A stretch of DNA of 64,000 nt from Plantactinospora endophytica (GTDB taxonomy: Bacteria > Actinomycetota > Actinomycetes > Mycobacteriales > Micromonosporaceae): positions 1-64,000 of the forward strand of contig NZ_BONW01000037.1 in the NCBI RefSeq assembly GCF_016862915.1, read 5' to 3'. The notes beneath the pieces were generated by a model that saw only the letters and a list, made by a program, of their open reading frames with translations, made no database searches and was not told where the DNA came from. The position numbers and the translations under genes are program-made. Shown in pieces: positions 7,975 through 16,083 of the stretch (position 1 is its first letter; every line of letters begins with the position of its first letter).

Positions 7975-9240
7975 TCACTGCTGCGCCTTGTTCATCGGCC
8001 AGATCGGCTGCACGGAGGAGAGTTCGGCCGGGAAGACCACCCGGTACTTCCCCTCGATCATCTGCTCGACCACGCCGGCCGCGCCCGTGTTCTGGCCCTT
8101 GTCGTCGAACTTGATCCCGGTCCAAGGCATGATCGTCTTCTCCCCGGGGATGTCGAGGGCGCGCAGCGCGTCCCGGATCTTCGCCGGCTCGACCGACTTC
8201 GCGGTGTCGATCGCCTGCGCCAGCGCGAGTACGGCGGTGAAGGCCCGGGCCGAGTTCTCGGTCATCGGGGCGCCGTACCGCTGCTGGAACAGGTCCGCCA
8301 CGGTCTTGGCCGCCGGCCGCTTCTCGGCGATCTCGCCGGACCAGGCCGCCCGGGTGGAGGCGCCGTTGGCGAGCGGGCCGAGCCCGGTGGCGAACGCCGG
8401 GTCGGCGAACCCGGTCCCGTAGGCGAGCAGGGCCGGCGGGTGGTACTTCAACTGGTCCAGCGTCTTCATCAGCTTGATCGCCGCGTCGGTGTACGCGAGC
8501 ACGAAGAGTACGTCGGGGTTCTTGCCCCGCACCTGTGCCACCTGCGAGCCGAGGTCGGCGGCGGTCGGGTCGAACGCGACGTTCACCGTGACCGGCAGGC
8601 CGGCCTCGGCGGCGACCTTCTCGGTCACCCCGGCACCGTCGTTGCCGAACTGGTCGTTGCTGTGGAAGATGCCGACCGTACGGATCTGGTCGCCGCCGGC
8701 CTGCCGGGCCTTCAGGTAGTCGAACATCGACCGGGCGAACGTCTCGTCGGTCGGCCCGGTCCGGAAGAACCACTTCAGGCCCCGCTCGGTGAGCGCCACC
8801 GACGAGGACGCCTCGTTGACGAACGGTACGCCGAGCCGCTCGGCGCGCTGGCTGGCCGTCAACGTCACCCCGGACTGGTACGAGCCGACCACGGCGGCGA
8901 CCTTCTCGCCGGTGACCAGCCGGTCGACCTCGCCCGCGCCGACCTCGGGCTTGCCCTGGGTGTCGCCGGTGATCAGCTTGATCGGTGCGCCGCCCAGTCC
9001 GGGCAGCCCCTTGCCCGGCCCGAGTGGCAGGTCGAGTCCGGGATGGTCGTTGTTGACGATGTCCACCGCCAGTTCGGCACCGTGCAGCACGTCGGTGCCC
9101 TGGGTGGCGTTCGGCCCGCTGAGCGGCCACAGTCCGGCGAGCTTGACCTCGTCGGTCGTACCGGCGCCGTCGGATCCTCCGCAGCCGGCGAGCCCGGCGG
9201 CGAGGACGAGAGCGGCCGTGATGCTGGTGAGCTTGCGCAT
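7975..9240 (-). CDS. HAAT-family substrate-binding lipoprotein, LivK type
   Basis: 421 residues. The N-terminus MRKLTSITAALVLAAGLAGC is a lipoprotein signal with the lipidated Cys at 20, so the protein is anchored outside the membrane. The body is a type I periplasmic-binding fold: IKLITGDTQGKPEVGAGEVD (about 94-113), AAVVGSYQSGVTL, RTVGIFHSNDQFG and VLFVLAYTDAAIKLMK are standard LivK strands. Pocket residues cannot be assigned to a ligand from sequence. Gene context points to 5-oxoproline or pyroglutamyl peptides. A repeat-filled gap of 267 bp separates it from the secreted peptidase-like gene upstream. Confidence 0.88.
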   Translation of the reverse strand: MRKLTSITAALVLAAGLAGCGGSDGAGTTDEVKLAGLWPLSGPNATQGTDVLHGAELAVDIVNNDHPGLDLPLGPGKGLPGLGGAPIKLITGDTQGKPEVGAGEVDRLVTGEKVAAVVGSYQSGVTLTASQRAERLGVPFVNEASSSVALTERGLKWFFRTGPTDETFARSMFDYLKARQAGGDQIRTVGIFHSNDQFGNDGAGVTEKVAAEAGLPVTVNVAFDPTAADLGSQVAQVRGKNPDVLFVLAYTDAAIKLMKTLDQLKYHPPALLAYGTGFADPAFATGLGPLANGASTRAAWSGEIAEKRPAAKTVADLFQQRYGAPMTENSARAFTAVLALAQAIDTAKSVEPAKIRDALRALDIPGEKTIMPWTGIKFDDKGQNTGAAGVVEQMIEGKYRVVFPAELSSVQPIWPMNKAQQ

Positions 9241-9320
9241 GGTCAGCCCTTTCTACGGCGGAAGAGGATGGCGAAGGACCCGGCGGCGCGGACGCGGCGG
9301 CGGACGGGCGCTTCGGAACG

Positions 9321-9435
9321 GGTGGGCCGGCCGGACCCGGGGTTGACGGGTGGGCCGGCCAGGGCCCGGGGCTAACAGGTGGGCCGGCCAGGCCCGGGGT
9401 TGACGAGTGGACCGGCCAGCACCGGGGGTTGCCGG
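9321..9435. repeat. 28-29-bp tandem repeat upstream of the binding-protein gene
   Basis: Four units (9321-9348, 9349-9377, 9378-9406, 9407-9435) share ggtgggccggcca followed by cccggggttgac. They fill most of the 267-bp gap between the peptidase-like gene and the binding-protein gene. The sequence is extremely GC-rich and could slow polymerase or form hairpins; no gene is seen in it. Confidence 0.85.
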
Positions 9436-9507
9436 CACCCCGGGCCCGCCGGCCGCTCGGGTGGCGGCCGACCCGGGGGTTGCCGGTCCCCCGGGTCGGC
9501 CGGGGAC

Positions 9508-10866
9508 TCAGGAGACGGCCGCGCCGGCCGCCTTCACCAGGGCGACGGTCTGCTCGATCGTCTGCGCGCGGTCGGCGGCGAACGGCGGGTCGATGACGTC
9601 CAGCGGGTTCTGCGGGTAGACCAGCGAGGAGATGTGCAGGTGTCCGCCGGGTACGTCGGTCGCACCGAGGGCCAGCCGGAGCCGGTTCGACCGGTACATG
9701 CTCTCGTTGGAGAGGTAGTTGCCGCCGCCGCCGGCCTGCGCCTGGGCGTCCGGGGAGGGGCCGTTGTCGTGGCAGGAGACCTTGGTCGGGTCCGGCCGGG
9801 TGTTGCCGGTCCACTCGCAGAGCCGCGGGTTGAGCGCGGTCGGCCAGGGCGTCGTCCCGGCGGCGACCATCTGCTGGTACGGCAACGTGGTCTCGATGAA
9901 CTCGGGATTGGTCGCCGGCTGCGGCCAGTTGGTCACCGGCGGGACGAGTTCGGCGGTGCCCTCGTTGTTGTTGTCCGGGCTGCCGCCGCGCCAGGCGCCG
10001 GCCCACTGCTCGATCGCCATCCGGGCCCGCCCGCCCTGGCTGATCGTCATGATCAGGTCGGCGCGCTCCCGGCTGTTCCGGGTCAGGTGCGGGCCGAACG
10101 CGTCCTCGACGTAGCCGAGGTCGAAGCCGCTCCAGGTCACCGGCAGCGAGACCGCCTGGATCTGCACCAGCTTGTCGCCGACCCGGTACTCCTGCCCGTC
10201 CAGTTGAAGGGCGGACGCGCCGGACGGGTTCGACCGGCGGATCTCCCCGTTGAGCTGGTACGGGTCGAAGCCGCTGACCAGCACCCGGGTCACCGAGCGG
10301 CTGGTGGAGAAGTCGGTCGAGGAGATGCCCCGGGAGGCGTACTCGTAGGTCTTCAGCAGGGCTGCCCGGACGCTGTCGGTGACCCGGAACCGGGGCGTCC
10401 ACTGGCGCAGGTCACGGGTGCCGGTCAGCCGCGACCAGTAGAGCGGGCGGTCGTCGTACCGTTCGATGCTGCCCATCCAGCGCTTGCCCTGGGCCCGCTC
10501 GACGGCCGTACGCCACAGCTCGGCGCCACGGGACTGGAGCAGCTTGTCGGCCTCCTTGACCGACCGTACGCCGCACAGCTCGGCGGTGAGCCGGGTGACG
10601 AACGGGGTGAAGCCGCCGACCTCGATCAGCGTGCTCGGCACCTGCACCCCGCCGGGCTGGGCGGGGGTGTCGATCCGGGTCTCCTCGTAGGTGGACGGGA
10701 GGGTGCGGTCGTAGCACTCCCCCGCCGGTCCGGACTGCCCGGCCGGCTGCGCTCCGGCGGTGCCCGGCATCAGCAGCAGGGCTGCGCCGATGCCGGTGGC
10801 GGTGAGCAGCTTCAGCCGGCCGCGTACACTCTCGGTCAACTTCTGCACATCCAAGGTGATCTTCAC
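9508..10866 (-). CDS. secreted pyroglutamyl-peptidase-I-like protein (peptidase C15 fold), Cys-to-Ser variant
   Basis: About 452 residues. A signal peptide (LKLLTATGIGAALLLMPGTAGA) precedes a 140-residue N-terminal region I do not recognise. The C-terminal 260 residues follow the C15 order: VLVSGFDPYQLNGE with NPSG, LPVTW, ISQGGRARMAIEQWA with the family Glu (about residue 286), PDNNNEG, TTLPYQQMV, GGNYLSNESMYR, and GGHLHISSL with the family His (about 411). In cytosolic PCP-I the segment reads YxCN and holds the nucleophilic Cys; here it is YLSN, Ser at about 386. It would release N-terminal pyroglutamate outside the cell, if active. Start uncertain: GTG 10866, or TTG 10854 with a better AAGGTGA site. 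Confidence 0.82.
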   Translation of the reverse strand: MKITLDVQKLTESVRGRLKLLTATGIGAALLLMPGTAGAQPAGQSGPAGECYDRTLPSTYEETRIDTPAQPGGVQVPSTLIEVGGFTPFVTRLTAELCGVRSVKEADKLLQSRGAELWRTAVERAQGKRWMGSIERYDDRPLYWSRLTGTRDLRQWTPRFRVTDSVRAALLKTYEYASRGISSTDFSTSRSVTRVLVSGFDPYQLNGEIRRSNPSGASALQLDGQEYRVGDKLVQIQAVSLPVTWSGFDLGYVEDAFGPHLTRNSRERADLIMTISQGGRARMAIEQWAGAWRGGSPDNNNEGTAELVPPVTNWPQPATNPEFIETTLPYQQMVAAGTTPWPTALNPRLCEWTGNTRPDPTKVSCHDNGPSPDAQAQAGGGGNYLSNESMYRSNRLRLALGATDVPGGHLHISSLVYPQNPLDVIDPPFAADRAQTIEQTVALVKAAGAAVS

Positions 10867-10991
10867 CTTTCCTCGATAGCCGCGCCGGTTCCGCGTTTCC
10901 AGGGCCAACCGGGGAACGGAGCCGGCGCTTGCGTGGGGGTTTGCGGCGGGCCGCCCGTGGCATCGGGCGGCTGCCGGACAGGTGCGGGAGC

Positions 10992-11033
10992 CGGTGACCG
11001 TCGGTCGGGTGGCAGCCCGGCCGACGGTCACCG
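10992..11033. terminator. strong hairpin between pxpA and the peptidase-like gene
   Basis: Perfect 13-bp arms CGGTGACCGTCGG (10992-11004) and CCGACGGTCACCG (11021-11033) extend inward through a T-G step to CGGG/CCCG around a six-base loop. No T-tract follows on the minus strand. It could partly terminate or process the transcript after pxpA, leaving higher pxpA levels than the downstream genes. Confidence 0.55.
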
Positions 11034-11070
11034 ATCCAGCGGTCGTGCTGCTGGGTGGTGCCGGGACAGC

Positions 11071-11832
11071 TCAGACGAACGAGGCGAGGCTGATGCCGGC
11101 CTCCTGCAACGCGGTGCGGACCTGGCGGGCCAGGTCGACCGCGCCGGGGGTGTCGCCGTGCACGCAGATCGACCGGGCCCGGACCGCCACCGGGGCGCCG
11201 TCGACGGCCGCCACCTGTCCGGTGGTGGCCATCTTCACGCAGCGCCGGGCGACCGCCTCCGGATCGGTGACCAGTGCACCGGGGCTGCCCCGCTTCGCCA
11301 GGCTGCCGTCGGCCTGGTAACCCCGGTCGGCGAACGCCTCCCGAACGGTCTTCAGGCCCACCTCGGCCGCTTGCCGGAGCAGTTGCGAGCCGGGCAGCCC
11401 GAGGATCGGCAGGCTCGGGTCGTACGCGGAGACCGCCGTGACCACGGCGGCGGCCTGCGCCTGGTCGGTGACGGTGCGGTTGTAGAGCGCGCCGTGCGGT
11501 TTGACGTACCGCACCCGGCCGCCCTCGCTGCGGGCGATCCCGTCCAGCGCGGCGAGTTGGTAGAGCACGTCGTCGGAGAGCCGGTCGGGCTCCATGTCGA
11601 TGGCCCGCCGACCGAAGCCGGCCAGGTCCCGGTAGCCGACGTGGGCACCGATGGAGACGTCCCGGCTGATCGCCTCGGCGCAGACCCGGCGCATGATGGT
11701 CGGGTCACCACCGTGGAACCCGCAGGCGACGTTCGCGCTGGTCACGACGGAGAGCAGGGCCATGTCGTCGCCAAGCTGCCAGACCCCGAAACCTTCGCCG
11801 AGATCACTGTTCAGATCGAGGATGACCGACAT
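11071..11832 (-). CDS. pxpA: 5-oxoprolinase subunit A (LamB/YcsF family)
   Basis: 253 residues beginning ILDLNSDLGEGFG, the hallmark of the LamB/YcsF family. SANVACGFHGGDP (about 32-44), VGAHVGYRDLAGFGRR-like residues (about 61-76), VKPHGALYN and the C-terminal ICVHGDTPGA follow, with the conserved His and Asp residues of this TIM-barrel-like hydrolase. PxpA with PxpB and PxpC opens the lactam ring of 5-oxoproline using ATP. ATG 11832 sits behind AGGAGGTGCG; an upstream in-frame codon at 11898 would add residues lacking homology. It is the promoter-proximal gene of the leftward operon, separated by 130 bp from the divergent regulator. Confidence 0.93.
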   Translation of the reverse strand: MSVILDLNSDLGEGFGVWQLGDDMALLSVVTSANVACGFHGGDPTIMRRVCAEAISRDVSIGAHVGYRDLAGFGRRAIDMEPDRLSDDVLYQLAALDGIARSEGGRVRYVKPHGALYNRTVTDQAQAAAVVTAVSAYDPSLPILGLPGSQLLRQAAEVGLKTVREAFADRGYQADGSLAKRGSPGALVTDPEAVARRCVKMATTGQVAAVDGAPVAVRARSICVHGDTPGAVDLARQVRTALQEAGISLASFV

Positions 11833-11880
11833 CGCACCTCCTGTGGCTGTGGTGAACGCCGTGGGTTCAGGTTGGCAGAC

Positions 11881-11911
11881 TGTTGAACAATCCGTCAATG
11901 GTCATGTTGAC
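11881..11911. promoter_or_regulatory. palindromic operator candidates between pxpA and the GntR gene
   Basis: Two inverted repeats lie in the divergent gap: TGTTGAACA (11881-11889) and GTCAA, 8 bp, TTGAC (11894-11911). FadR-type GntR proteins often bind short palindromes in their own divergent promoters. No convincing -10/-35 pair was found on either strand. Confidence 0.45.
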
Positions 11912-11962
11912 TTGTAACCTCGTCGTAGCATGGACCCTTCTCTCGATTGTGGGCCCGACGGC

Positions 11963-12688
11963 ATGAAGGACAATGACCCCGTGACGTGGCTGGCGAAGCT
12001 GCAGGACGACCGTTCGTTGATCAGTCGGGCGAGCACCGCGCAGCGGGTGGCGGAGATACTTCGGGCCCGGATCACCGAGGGTGCGCTGCTGCCGGGTACC
12101 CGGCTCTCCGAGGAGATGATCGGCGCGGCGCTCGGCGTCTCCCGCAACACCCTCCGGGAGTCGTTCCGGCTGCTGATGCACGAGCGACTCGTGGTGCACG
12201 AACTCAACCGGGGCGTCTTCGTCCGGGTGCTCGACGTACAGGACGTCGTCGACATCTACCGGCTCCGCCGGGTGCTGGAGTGCGCGGCCGTCCGCAACGC
12301 GGGAAACAGTCCGGCCGGGGCGACGGAGGCGATCGAGGCCGCGCTGGTCGAGGGCGAGCAGGCCGCCGCACAGCAGCGGTGGTTCGACGTGGGTACCGCC
12401 AACATGCAGTTCCACCAGGCCATCGCGGGCCTGACCGGCAGCCCTCGGATCGAGGAGATCATGCGGCAGGCGCTGGCCGAGATCCGGCTCGCCTTCCACG
12501 TGATGGCCGCACCGCAGACCTTCCACCAGCCGTACCTGGACCGGCACCGCGAGCTGCTGGAGCTGATCCGGAGCGGCGAGGTCGAGCGGGCGCACACGGT
12601 ACTCGACGACTACCTGCGGACTGCGGAGCGGCAACTCGTCGACGCGTACGCCGAGCGGGTGCCGGAGGGCGCGGCCGTACCCCGTTGA
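11963..12688 (+). CDS. GntR-family regulator, FadR/FCD subfamily
   Basis: About 241 residues. The winged helix is AQRVAEILRARITEGALLPG with LSEEMIGAALGVSRNTLRES (recognition helix about residues 48-60). The all-alpha FCD ligand domain follows, with its usual Asp/Arg/His residues (DIYRLRRVLE, FHQAIAGLTG, RHRELLELIRSGE). It is divergent from pxpA and so probably controls the oxoproline operon, with 5-oxoproline or a related acid as a candidate effector. Possible starts are ATG 11930, ATG 11963 and GTG 11981; the last has AAGGA 10 bases upstream. Family call is certain, target inferred. Confidence 0.9.
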   Translation: MKDNDPVTWLAKLQDDRSLISRASTAQRVAEILRARITEGALLPGTRLSEEMIGAALGVSRNTLRESFRLLMHERLVVHELNRGVFVRVLDVQDVVDIYRLRRVLECAAVRNAGNSPAGATEAIEAALVEGEQAAAQQRWFDVGTANMQFHQAIAGLTGSPRIEEIMRQALAEIRLAFHVMAAPQTFHQPYLDRHRELLELIRSGEVERAHTVLDDYLRTAERQLVDAYAERVPEGAAVPR

Positions 12689-12692
12689 CCCG

Positions 12693-12709
12693 GTCCGGAC
12701 AGCCCGGAC
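12693..12709. terminator. short convergent hairpin
   Basis: GTCCGG (12693-12698) and CCGGAC (12704-12709) form a small stem in the 28-bp gap between the convergent GntR and propeller genes. It is GC-only, with no T-tract, so weak as evidence. Confidence 0.35.
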
Positions 12710-12716
12710 GGGGCGG

Positions 12717-13913
12717 TCAGACGGTGCGCAGCGCGTACACCCCGGCGTCGGTGCCGGCCGCCGCGCCGCCACCCAGGGCGGACCAGCCGGTGCCGTCCCA
12801 GCCGGCGACGTGGTTCGCCACCACCCCGCCGGCCCGGAGGAAGAACCCGCCGGCGACCAGCCGACCACTGTGGACGGCGACGGCCAGCACGATGTCCTCG
12901 GTACCCCCGCCGAGGGCGGACCAGCCCGTCCCGTCCCAGCGGGCGACGTAGTTCGCCGCCGACCCGCCGGCCCCGGTGAACGTGCCGCCGACGACCAGCG
13001 CCGCGCCGAAAACGGTGAGCGCCCGGCCCTCGGCGTTCAGTCCGGCACCGAGAGCAGCCCACCCGCTGCCGGTCCACTCGGCGACGTAGTTCGCGGCGAC
13101 GCCACCGGCCTGGGTGAAGCCGCCGGTGGCCACCAGCGCGCCGTCGAAGACCGCCAACGCCAGCACGTCGCCGTTGAAGCCGGTGCCCAGGGTCGTCCAG
13201 GCACCGCCGGTCCACCGGGCGATCCCGTTGGCCGCCGTACCGCCGGCCTGGCCGAACCCGCCGCCGACGATCAGGGCGCCGTCGTGCACGGCCAGGTCCC
13301 AGACCGACGGTACGTCCACGCCGGTGCCGTTCGGCCCGGTCAGCGGCCACCACTCGGTGCCGTCCCACCGGGCGACGTGGTTCACGGTCACGCCGCCGGC
13401 CCGGAGGAACTGCCCGCCGACGATCAGGTCGCCGTCGAACACCGTCAGGGCGTCGACGTAGTCGAGGGCGGTGGTCATCACGCCGGTACCGGACGAGCCG
13501 GTCAGTGGTGACCAGGCGGTGCCGTCCCAGCGGGCGATGCCGTTCACCCGGATCCCGCCGGCGGTGAGGAAACTACCCCCGGCGATCAGGTCGCCGTCGT
13601 AGACGGCCAGTGCGGTGACCGAGCCGTCCGGTCCGGCGCTCGACGCGGCGCCGAGCCTCGACCAGGCGGTGCCGTTCCAGGCAGCGAGGCGGTCGACGGC
13701 GGTACCGCCGGCCCGGGTGAAGGTCCCGCCCGCGTAGAGGCCGGGGGCGGCGGCCATCCGGGCGTCGTCGGGGCCGGCGACGCGCTCCGGGCCGTGCGCC
13801 GACCGCTCGGCGGCGAAACCCGGCCGGTGCGGCGCGACGCTCCACAGGCAGATCGCCGCCAGCGCGAGCACGGCCAGCCCACGCCCCGGGGTGGACCTGC
13901 CGAATACGGACAT
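12717..13913 (-). CDS. secreted seven-repeat beta-propeller-like protein
   Basis: 398 residues. A signal peptide (RGLAVLALAAICLWSVAPH) is followed by seven copies of a 45-60-residue repeat with the consensus GGxFxxAGGxxxNxxAxWxGxxWxxLG. Repeat cores begin near residues 61, 112, 166, 220, 266, 311 and 356. Seven copies fit a complete seven-bladed propeller. Related repeat proteins are often described as galactose-oxidase-like or kelch-like, but no copper ligands or other catalytic residues are evident, so a binding or surface role is more likely. The gene is alone, convergent with the GntR gene, and its upstream region holds an unusual AT-rich block. Confidence 0.75.
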   Translation of the reverse strand: MSVFGRSTPGRGLAVLALAAICLWSVAPHRPGFAAERSAHGPERVAGPDDARMAAAPGLYAGGTFTRAGGTAVDRLAAWNGTAWSRLGAASSAGPDGSVTALAVYDGDLIAGGSFLTAGGIRVNGIARWDGTAWSPLTGSSGTGVMTTALDYVDALTVFDGDLIVGGQFLRAGGVTVNHVARWDGTEWWPLTGPNGTGVDVPSVWDLAVHDGALIVGGGFGQAGGTAANGIARWTGGAWTTLGTGFNGDVLALAVFDGALVATGGFTQAGGVAANYVAEWTGSGWAALGAGLNAEGRALTVFGAALVVGGTFTGAGGSAANYVARWDGTGWSALGGGTEDIVLAVAVHSGRLVAGGFFLRAGGVVANHVAGWDGTGWSALGGGAAAGTDAGVYALRTV

Positions 13914-13970
13914 GCGCCTGCTCCCTCCGCCGGCTGCTCCGCCCGACTCGGGCCGGATCCCGCCAAAGGA

Positions 13971-13992
13971 AATATATCAGCATCAATATATA
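13971..13992. promoter_or_regulatory. AT-rich island with paired AATATAT boxes
   Basis: AATATAT occurs at 13971-13977 and 13985-13991 in otherwise roughly 70 percent GC surroundings. It lies about 60 bp upstream of the propeller gene on the minus strand, where TATATT could act as a -10 box, and 165 bp upstream of the rightward membrane-protein gene. It may also be a regulator site. Confidence 0.45.
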
Positions 13993-14154
13993 GCCCTCGA
14001 CCGGCAACCCCGCTCGCCATACCCGCAGTGCCGTGGCGGACGACGCGACACACCGTGACCAGGTTTTCCGGCGAGGCCGCGCGGGAACGGAGGCCGGCGG
14101 GGAGGAACTCCCGATGTGGGGGCGACAGCACCTGACAGGTGGAGGGAGATTCCG

Positions 14155-14871
14155 ATGGGGCGTCAAACAGTTGCGGAGCGTGAGCAAGAGTCCACGCGGC
14201 CGGCGTCACCGGCCCGGCGCTGGGTCCGGGACCACGCGCTGGCGCTGGCGATGTTCGGCGGCTTCCTGCTCTTCCTCGTCCTACAGAGCGTCTTCGGCTG
14301 GCAGACGCGCAACGAGGAACTGACCCAGGCGGGGGCGGCAGCCGAGGGGTATCTCGGCTATCTCGGCACCGGGCACTTCGCCGAGGCGGTCTTCGAGAAC
14401 TGGGAGTCGGAGTTCCTCCAGATGGGCGCGTACGTGCTGCTCACCGCGTACCTGGTACAGCGGGGATCGTCGGAGTCCAAGCCCGATCCGGACACCGACC
14501 GTCCGGACGACCACGCCGAGCGGGCCACCCCCGACTCCCCCTGGCCGGTCCGGGTCGGTGGCCTGGTCCTGGTGCTCTACCGCAACAGCCTCTCCATCGC
14601 ACTGCTGCTGCTGTTCGGCGCCTCGTTCGTACTGCACCTGCTCGGCGGCACCGCCGAGTACAACGAGCAGCAGGCGCTGGAGAACGGCGCCGCCCCGGTC
14701 AGCGCCTGGCACTTCCTCGGCACCAGCGACTTCTGGTTCCAGTCCATGCAGAACTGGCAGAGCGAGTTCCTCGCCGTCGGCACGCTCATCGTGCTCAGCG
14801 TCGTACTCCGCCAGCACGGCTCACCGGAGTCGAAGCCGGTCACCACCCCGAACCGGGAGACCGGGAGCTGA
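14155..14871 (+). CDS. small membrane protein with duplicated layout (DUF6766-like)
   Basis: 238 residues with four hydrophobic spans (about 27-45, 95-108, 150-170 and 210-225). The sequence looks duplicated: each half has a span, a segment GTGHFAEAVFENWESEFLQMG or GTSDFWFQSMQNWQSEFLAVG (each seen in pieces), a second span, then a charged loop with SESKP or SPESKP. The shared NWxSEFLxxG motif is the most conserved part. I believe this is the family annotated DUF6766; no function is known to me. ATG 14155 is preceded by GGAGGGAG. It is convergent with the phosphoesterase gene. Confidence 0.75.
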   Translation: MGRQTVAEREQESTRPASPARRWVRDHALALAMFGGFLLFLVLQSVFGWQTRNEELTQAGAAAEGYLGYLGTGHFAEAVFENWESEFLQMGAYVLLTAYLVQRGSSESKPDPDTDRPDDHAERATPDSPWPVRVGGLVLVLYRNSLSIALLLLFGASFVLHLLGGTAEYNEQQALENGAAPVSAWHFLGTSDFWFQSMQNWQSEFLAVGTLIVLSVVLRQHGSPESKPVTTPNRETGS

Positions 14872-14892
14872 ACCGGCGTACCGGGTGGCGGG

Positions 14893-16083
14893 TCAGGCCG
14901 GACGCAGGGTCAGCAGGGTGATCTCGCTCGGCGCGAAGATCCGCAACGGCGGTCCCCAGAACCCGGTACCGCGACTGGTGTAGAGCTGGGTCCCCTCGCC
15001 GTGCCGGGTCAGTCCGTGCACGGTCGGCTGGTCGAGCCGGACCAGGTAGTTGAACGGCCAGATCTGTCCGCCGTGGGTGTGGCCGGACAGTTGCAGGTCG
15101 ACCCGGTGCGCGACGGCGGCACCCACCTGCTTCGGCTGGTGGGCGAGGAGCACCACCGGCAGCTCCGGATCGGCCCCGGCCAGCGCGGCGGCGTGGTCGG
15201 GCCGGTGCCCGGGTCGCCCGGACGATCCGGCGGTGGCGTCGTCGACTCCGGCCACCACGAGCCGGTCGCCGTTCCGCTCGACCACCAGGTGCCGGTTGTG
15301 CAGCGGCTCCCAGCCGAGGTCCCGCATGTGGTCGAGCCAGCCCTGCGCCTCGCCGAAGTACTCGTGGTTCCCGGTCACGTACGTCCGGGCCAGCCGGGCC
15401 CGCACCTGCCCGAGCGGCGCGGCCTGGGTACGCCGCTGCGCGACGGTGCCGTCGGCGATGTCACCGGTGTGGCAGACGAGGTCGGCGTCGAGGTCGTTGA
15501 CGGCCGCGACGACCCGTGCCGACCAGCCGGCCCGGTCGATCGGCCCGTAGTGGGTGTCGGTCAGCAGGACGATCCGGAGGCCGTCCAGCCCCGGGCCGAG
15601 CCGACGGATCGGCACCTCCACCCGCCTGATCCGGGGCAGCCGCATCGCCTCGACGTACCCCCAGGCCAGCAGCACCACCGCGACGGCCGCGACCGCCACG
15701 GCGGCGATCCGGGAGCGGGCCGGATCGGCGACGCCGCCGACCGCGAGCCCGGCCCGCAGCAGGTTGCCGAGCGAGGCCCAGACGAAGAGCACCCAGACCA
15801 CGCCGAGCAGGGTGTCGCCGGTCCGGGCGGCCCAGTCCTGCCGCCGGCCGTGCCCGAGGTACATCAGCACCGGGAACGCGGCGAGGGCCACGACGAAGAC
15901 CCCGGTGCCGGCGGCGACCACCGGGGCCGGCCAGTGCGTGCCGGCGACCAGCATCGTCCACCAGGGCACACCGAACAGCAGCGCCAGGATGGCGGTCAGG
16001 GTCAGACCGAACAGCAGGGGCCGGAGGAACCGGCGGGCCGGTGGTGCGACGGGTACCGCGGTTGCCGCTTCGCTGGCTGACAC
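14893..16083 (-). CDS. membrane-anchored metallophosphoesterase (YkuE/YaeI type)
   Basis: 396 residues. The first 140 hold about four membrane spans, and the rest is a calcineurin-like phosphoesterase with all metal motifs: LLTDTHYGPID (D-x-H), CHTGDIADG (GDxxD-like), GNHEYF (GNHE), LLAHQPK and SGHTHGGQIWP (GHTH). Proteins of this layout act at the membrane on phosphoesters such as lipid-linked sugars or UDP-lipids; the substrate here is not determined. The gene stands alone, followed by a 640-bp non-coding stretch upstream. Confidence 0.9.
   Translation of the reverse strand: MSASEAATAVPVAPPARRFLRPLLFGLTLTAILALLFGVPWWTMLVAGTHWPAPVVAAGTGVFVVALAAFPVLMYLGHGRRQDWAARTGDTLLGVVWVLFVWASLGNLLRAGLAVGGVADPARSRIAAVAVAAVAVVLLAWGYVEAMRLPRIRRVEVPIRRLGPGLDGLRIVLLTDTHYGPIDRAGWSARVVAAVNDLDADLVCHTGDIADGTVAQRRTQAAPLGQVRARLARTYVTGNHEYFGEAQGWLDHMRDLGWEPLHNRHLVVERNGDRLVVAGVDDATAGSSGRPGHRPDHAAALAGADPELPVVLLAHQPKQVGAAVAHRVDLQLSGHTHGGQIWPFNYLVRLDQPTVHGLTRHGEGTQLYTSRGTGFWGPPLRIFAPSEITLLTLRPA

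Noticed and set aside
7934-10402. Open frame of about 820 codons on the minus strand overlapping the binding protein and peptidase-like genes
   Set aside because: It is frame-shifted against real genes with motifs and signal peptides, and its translation is Arg/Pro-rich without any family pattern.
11907-11931. TTGACT ... TAGCAT as the GntR promoter
   Set aside because: The spacer is only 13 bp, too short for a sigma-70-type promoter.
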